Assembly: GCA_963842955.1 (NCBI GenBank)
Contig: CAWJIJ010000007.1
Location: 186,001-250,000 of the forward strand
Length of the DNA: 64,000 nt
From: JARFQW01 sp963842955
GTDB lineage: Bacteria > Pseudomonadota > Gammaproteobacteria > Steroidobacterales > XN24
Reading direction: 5' to 3'
This document shows, piece by piece, positions 60,018-64,000 of this stretch (the stretch's first letter is position 1; the number at the start of each line of letters is the position of its first letter). The notes beneath the pieces were generated by a model, which worked only from the letters and a program-made list of their open reading frames with translations, was not told where the DNA came from and searched no databases. The position numbers and the translations under genes were made by a program.

Positions 60018-61331
60018 TCAGGCCGCGGTTGGCTGGCCACGATCCTCCGGATCCAGCTCGCTGCGTATTCCGATGCGCATGAGGTCGCGGAAGTCCGACA
60101 CCGCAATAAAGAACTCGCGCATCATGAGAACCCACAGGTACATGCCGCGCTCCGTGAGACGCCAGGCATCGCCGTCATCCCGAATTGCGCCGACTGCGCG
60201 GAAGGCCGCGAATTCGCGCCACATGCTGCGGGCAAATCGCCCGTTCCACCGCTGCTCCGCATCACGCTTCGATACGCTCAGCCCGAAGAACGACATCAGG
60301 AAGAAATAGCGCATCTGGTCGCGCTCGGAGAACTGTGCGCGACGGGTGATGCCGCAGTGTCCGGACTCGACCAGGCGGATATAGCGATTGATGGAAAACG
60401 AGCTGGCAAACAGCTGGCCGTCGATGTAGCTCATCGCCCCGCTGCCCAGGCCCATGTACTGGTCCTGCTCGATAATGTATTCGTCGATGGCGCCTTCCGA
60501 CTTCGAGAAGCACCAGGCCGAGGAGGGCACGTAGCCGGTGCCGATATTGTCGAGTATGGCCTGGTAAAAACGCCGCTCGCGGCCATACGTCACAAGCCCC
60601 ATGCCCTTCTTCATGGCCCGCGTCGTCGTCTTCGACCCCATGAGGGGATAACAGGAAACCTGATCCACCCGGATCTGCTCGGTGAGGATTTCCAGGTCTC
60701 TGAGCATGGAGTCCATTTGCTGGTGGGGCAGATTGAAGATCATGTCGACATTGAGCGTGTCGAACATCCCGTTCACCTGGCCAAGGCGCTCCTGGACGAG
60801 TTCGCTGCTTCCGTATTTGTCGTAGCGCTGCATCTCCTTGAGCAGCTGGTTCTCCAGGCTCTGGACGCCGACTGACAGCCGGTTCACACCGGCTGCGATC
60901 AGCGGCTCCAGGCGCTGGGGAAGCAGGTCGTCCGGGTTGGTCTCGACAGAGATCTGCCGGATGGGATTGAGGCGTGTGGCAGTGTCCAGGGTCCGTGCCA
61001 GCTCGTCCACGATGACAGTCGGTGTTCCGCCGCCGACGTAGATTTCCCCGAAACGATAGCCGGCGTCGTGGCACAGCTCGATTTCACGGCGCAGCGCCTT
61101 GAAATACCGGGTGGCCTTGTCCTCGCGAAACTCCACCCGGTGAAACGAGCAGAACGGGCACAGCACCTGGCAGAACGGCACGTGGAGATAGAGCATGTAC
61201 GTCCGGTTCGGGTCGGGAACCGGCGGAGCCACCGCGTGGGCGAGATGCTCGAAGCGCGTATAGCGTTTGCCCATTCGCCGCAGGATTGCGGTCATCGTTT
61301 CTTCAACGATCATCACAGGGTGCCGAGGCAA
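60018..61331 (-). CDS. Coproporphyrinogen-oxidase-like radical SAM protein (HemW/HutW-type)
   Basis: 437 residues. Radical SAM cluster HVPFCQVLCPFC carries three cysteines but not the fourth found in HemN (CGC), so it is not a second HemN. GGGTPTVIVDEL, SVETNPDDLLP, LSVGVQSLENQLLKEM and the C-terminal HemN-like domain (YFFLMSFFGLSVS) place it among HemW/HutW-like haem-binding or haem-modifying enzymes. ATG 61331 (or 61313). The DRG-like GTPase starts 27 bases after its stop on the same strand, so they are probably co-transcribed. Confidence 0.82.
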   Translation of the reverse strand: MPRHPVMIVEETMTAILRRMGKRYTRFEHLAHAVAPPVPDPNRTYMLYLHVPFCQVLCPFCSFHRVEFREDKATRYFKALRREIELCHDAGYRFGEIYVGGGTPTVIVDELARTLDTATRLNPIRQISVETNPDDLLPQRLEPLIAAGVNRLSVGVQSLENQLLKEMQRYDKYGSSELVQERLGQVNGMFDTLNVDMIFNLPHQQMDSMLRDLEILTEQIRVDQVSCYPLMGSKTTTRAMKKGMGLVTYGRERRFYQAILDNIGTGYVPSSAWCFSKSEGAIDEYIIEQDQYMGLGSGAMSYIDGQLFASSFSINRYIRLVESGHCGITRRAQFSERDQMRYFFLMSFFGLSVSKRDAEQRWNGRFARSMWREFAAFRAVGAIRDDGDAWRLTERGMYLWVLMMREFFIAVSDFRDLMRIGIRSELDPEDRGQPTAA

Positions 61332-61420
61332 GTGGATACGGTCATAGAAAACGCTTCCTCGCGGTCATGTCGCTCATTCTGGCGTCCGAGTATAGCCGGG
61401 AGATTCCGGGTCTCACCCGG

Positions 61421-63277
61421 TCAGGATTCCGCGTCGCGCTGCGGCGTTTCCCAGGCGCCATCCTCGGCGCTGGCGAAATCCGCCCGGTCGCCACGCAGCA
61501 CCTCGAACAGGTCTTCCGTTCCCCGCCGGGCCCGGACCCGATAGCGCTGCTGATCGCCCCACAGCTTGTAGAGCTCGCTCATTTCGCGCTGGTCGTGGGC
61601 GTCGAAGCGCATGGCTGCCCGGCGTGCTTGATAAGCTCTGAAACCCAGAAGCGTCAGCGCCTCTCGCCCTGCGTCCAGGGCCGAGCCGAACGTTTCCCGT
61701 GACAGGTACTCGACGCCTCGGCGCATGAGTTCATAGGCATGCCGGCGGTCCAGCGCCCGGGCCACGACCGCCATTTGTGGAAAGTGCTTCTGGGCCGTCT
61801 CGGCCAGCTCGAGGATCTTTTCCCGGTTGTCGATGGCGATGATCAGCAGTTCGGCCCGGTCTGCCCCGGCGGTGCGCAGCAGATCCAGGCGTGTGGCGTC
61901 CCCGTAGAACACCTTGAAGCCGAAACCGCGAAGTAATTCCACGTGGGCCGGATCGTCATCCAGCAGTACGGGCTTGAAGCCGTTGGCCATGAGCAGGCGT
62001 CCTGCGATCTGGCCGAAGCGTCCGAATCCAGCGATGATCACCGCCGCACCGGTGTCTTCCACGTCGCTGTCCCGTTCGGCCTTGCGGGTGTCGCCGGCAC
62101 CGAAGGTCGGCTGAAGCAGGCGTTGATCCAGGATCAGCAACAGCGGCGTCACTGCCATGCTCAGCGCGGTCACCGCAACGAGGAGATCGGCCACCTGCGG
62201 CGGCAGCACGTTTTCGTCGACGGCGTGGGCCAGCAGAACAAAAGCGAACTCGCCGCCCTGGGCCAGGATGAGGGCAAGGCTAAGGCTGCGGCGGTTCTGA
62301 TGCCCCCAGGCCCGAGCAAGCCCGAATACGATGACACCCTTGATCAGCACCAGCAGGGCGACGAGCGCGATGACCAGGCCCGGTCGTTCGAGCACCAGAC
62401 CGAAGTCGATTGTGGCGCCGATAGAGATAAAGAACAGTCCCAGCAGCAGGCCCTTGAAGGGTTCGATGTCCGACTCGAGTTCGTGGCGGTACTCGCTGCT
62501 GGCGAGCACGACGCCGGCAAGGAACGCCCCGAGAGCGGGGGAGAGCCCGGCGGCCTCCATGGCGAGGGTGACGCCGACGACAATGAGCAAGGCGGCGGCC
62601 GTGAAGATCTCCGGAATACGCGCCGCCGCGATGGCCCTGAATACCGGCGTGATGACGAACCGGCCGCCAGCGACCACCGCCGCGGCCACACCGATGACAA
62701 TCAGCACCGACCCCAGGCCACCGCTGCTTGCACCCTCGGCGGCGGCCAGCGGCGAGCCGGCGGCCAGCAGCGGCAGAACCGCGAGAATGGGGATTACGGT
62801 GATGTCCTGGAACAGGAGCATGGCGAAACCGCTACGCCCCGCCGGCGTCGTCATCAGGCCGGTTTCCTGCAGGGACTGCACCGCGATAGCCGTGGACGAA
62901 CCCGCGAAAATCAGGCCGATGGCCAAGGCCTGGGGCCAGGGCAAACCGAAGGCCAGACCGACGCCCGTGATCGCTGCAACCGTCAGGCCCGTTTGCAGTC
63001 CGCCGAGGCCGAGAATCGAGCTGCGGAGCTGCCAGAGCAGTTCCGGACGCAGTTCCAGACCAATGATGAACAACATCATGATGATGCCGAATTCGGCGAG
63101 CGCCATCACGCCTTCCGGATGGTCCCCAACCAGCCCGAGAGCCGACGGGCCGATCGCGATGCCGGCGATCAGGTAACCCAGAATTGAACCGAGTCCCAGT
63201 CGGCGAGCGAGCGGGACGGCCACGACCCCGGCCAGGAGGTACACAAAGGCTTGCTCGAGCAATCCCGGTTCATGCAT
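61421..63277 (-). CDS. kefC: Glutathione-type K+/H+ antiporter KefC-like (CPA2) with TrkA-N domain
   Basis: 618 residues from ATG 63277. Twelve or so membrane helices (GLGSILGYLIAGIAIGPSAL, FGIIMMLFIIGLELRP, AGSSTAIAVQSLQETG, LSPALGAFLAGVVLASSEY), then an RCK/TrkA-N domain (about 405-520: VIIAGFGRFGQIAGRLL, LLDDDPAHVELL). It releases K+ in exchange for H+ when electrophiles or altered glutathione bind the RCK domain. It overlaps the kefG-like stop by 8 bp, so the ancillary subunit and channel are translationally coupled. Confidence 0.93.
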   Translation of the reverse strand: MHEPGLLEQAFVYLLAGVVAVPLARRLGLGSILGYLIAGIAIGPSALGLVGDHPEGVMALAEFGIIMMLFIIGLELRPELLWQLRSSILGLGGLQTGLTVAAITGVGLAFGLPWPQALAIGLIFAGSSTAIAVQSLQETGLMTTPAGRSGFAMLLFQDITVIPILAVLPLLAAGSPLAAAEGASSGGLGSVLIVIGVAAAVVAGGRFVITPVFRAIAAARIPEIFTAAALLIVVGVTLAMEAAGLSPALGAFLAGVVLASSEYRHELESDIEPFKGLLLGLFFISIGATIDFGLVLERPGLVIALVALLVLIKGVIVFGLARAWGHQNRRSLSLALILAQGGEFAFVLLAHAVDENVLPPQVADLLVAVTALSMAVTPLLLILDQRLLQPTFGAGDTRKAERDSDVEDTGAAVIIAGFGRFGQIAGRLLMANGFKPVLLDDDPAHVELLRGFGFKVFYGDATRLDLLRTAGADRAELLIIAIDNREKILELAETAQKHFPQMAVVARALDRRHAYELMRRGVEYLSRETFGSALDAGREALTLLGFRAYQARRAAMRFDAHDQREMSELYKLWGDQQRYRVRARRGTEDLFEVLRGDRADFASAEDGAWETPQRDAES

Positions 63278-63896
63278 GGGTTGATGACTCCCGAATGAGG
63301 GGCAGGTCAAGATCCAGGCGGTCCCGGCCGGACAGTGCCGCAACATCCACGCGATCCTCGGTGAATGCCTCAATCACGCGGGTATAGGCCTGGGCCCGGG
63401 GCAGGATGTCGGCCTCGCGCTTGAGCCGGTGGGTCGCGTAGGTGACGAACGGCGGCAGATAGTTGATACCGCAAAGCCGGCAGGTCTGTTCGAACGGAGT
63501 GAGCAATTCGCTCAAGTTGAAGTAGTTCAGGCCCTCGCGGCGATAGGCGTCTTCGCCTCCGCCCGCGGAGATGGCGCTGAAGGCGATCTTGCCGGCCAGC
63601 GCGGTGCCCCCGGTGCCGTAGGCAAAACCGTATTCCAGGACGAGGTCCTGCCACTCCTTCAGGAGCGCCGGGCTGGAGTACCAGTAAAACGGGTGGTGAA
63701 AAACGATGACATCGTGTTCCACGAGGAGGTCCTGCTCCCGCGGCACGTCGATCAGGAAATCCGGATACTGCTCGTAGAGATCGTTGACGGTCACGCCGGG
63801 CAGGTCCCGGACGGCGCGCACCAGGCGGGAGTTTACCCGCGAGCGTTGCAGCGCCGGGTGGGCGAAAAGGATCAGTACCTTGCGGGCGGCAGTCAT
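63270..63896 (-). CDS. kefG: KefF/KefG-type NAD(P)H oxidoreductase, antiporter ancillary subunit
   Basis: 208 residues from ATG 63896 (a 20-residue upstream extension looks non-homologous). Flavodoxin-like quinone reductase fold: VLILFAHPALQRSRVNSRLV (FMN phosphate loop), VFHHPFYWYSSPALLKEWQD, FAYGTGGTALAGK and SAGGGEDAYRREGLN. In E. coli such proteins bind and activate KefB/KefC. The gene directly precedes and overlaps kefC, confirming the pairing. Confidence 0.93.
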   Translation of the reverse strand: MTAARKVLILFAHPALQRSRVNSRLVRAVRDLPGVTVNDLYEQYPDFLIDVPREQDLLVEHDVIVFHHPFYWYSSPALLKEWQDLVLEYGFAYGTGGTALAGKIAFSAISAGGGEDAYRREGLNYFNLSELLTPFEQTCRLCGINYLPPFVTYATHRLKREADILPRAQAYTRVIEAFTEDRVDVAALSGRDRLDLDLPLIRESSTHA

Positions 63897-64000
63897 GGCG
63901 GAGCCTGTCGAGTAACGGAAAGCGGCATGATCATACGACCCGGGTCGCGCCGCCAAGCCCCGGTGCCGCCGCGGTATTCCGCAGGCTTCAGAGAAACTCG

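Noticed and set aside
60018..61331. Second HemN (coproporphyrinogen III oxidase)
   Set aside because: It lacks the fourth cysteine after the radical SAM cluster and the N-terminal HemN segment, so I call it HemW/HutW-like instead.
1..64000. CRISPR arrays, tRNA/rRNA genes, insertion sequences, prophage or integrase genes
   Set aside because: I looked for regularly spaced repeats, tRNA-like clover-leaf sequences and transposase or integrase motifs and saw none; a covariance-model scan would be needed to exclude a divergent RNA gene.

Overview
The window is 64 kb of GC-rich, gene-dense chromosomal DNA. Its housekeeping genes point to a gammaproteobacterium of the Xanthomonadales/Chromatiales kind: true hemN with an Anr/FNR-type promoter, a ydbH-ydbL pair, the kefG-kefC pair, glgA/glgC, mgtE, a PA0069-type radical SAM protein, gtrA/gtrB, and many TolB-like/TPR membrane proteins. 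I cannot name a genus. I see no rRNA, tRNA, CRISPR array, transposase or phage gene. Nearly every kilobase is coding.

Layout. 1-2.3 kb: the edge of a nonulosonic (legionaminic/sialic-type) acid cluster and a small outer-membrane barrel. 2.4-9 kb: a secreted PPP-type phosphatase fused to a kinase-like domain, an oxygen-regulated hemN, hemerythrin, a Bem46-type hydrolase and DUF192. 9.2-13.6 kb: divergent glgA and glgC with a dienelactone hydrolase and a 2-oxoglutarate oxygenase. 13.8-21 kb: a minus-strand run of EAL phosphodiesterase, mgtE, radical SAM, TolB/TPR and PDZ genes. 21-32.7 kb: a class I cyclic-di-GMP riboswitch over a small secreted protein, then transporters, ydbH-ydbL, and two VanZ-like membrane proteins interleaved with lipoproteins. 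33-34.5 kb: nhaC. 35.4-43.8 kb: a self-contained sigma-54 controlled export locus. 43.9-51.3 kb: two more TolB/TPR proteins around a damaged acyl-CoA dehydrogenase, then gtrB-gtrA. 51.4-58.9 kb: a TonB-dependent receptor, a LEA-like repeat protein, and a TIR-TPR / WYL / ARPP-1 neighbourhood. 59-64 kb: a DRG-like GTPase, a coproporphyrinogen-oxidase-like radical SAM enzyme and kefC-kefG.

The strongest candidate for an undescribed system is 35,559-43,841. Five GTGTCCG-type boxes lie about 100 bp upstream of a consensus -24/-12 promoter (TGGCAC-N5-TTGCA). It is followed by a 68-residue secreted Cys-pair peptide, an HlyD-like adaptor, a MacB-type ATPase, two FtsX-like permeases, a small periplasmic Cys-pair protein, an NtrC-type activator with an intact GAYTGA loop, and a histidine kinase with almost no periplasmic domain. 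The peptide and adaptor overlap by GTGA, as do the small periplasmic protein and the activator, so I read the locus as one coupled unit: peptide plus exporter plus its own regulator. The second candidate is the TIR-TPR / WYL regulator / ARPP-1 trio (54.3-58.5 kb), which has the look of an NAD- or ADP-ribose-linked conflict module.

A caution on quality: six places need removal of one base from a short homopolymer to restore family-typical proteins (34,531; 37,151; 38,578; 46,331; 47,130; 47,282). All are +1 insertions, so I read them as probable sequencing or assembly errors rather than gene decay.
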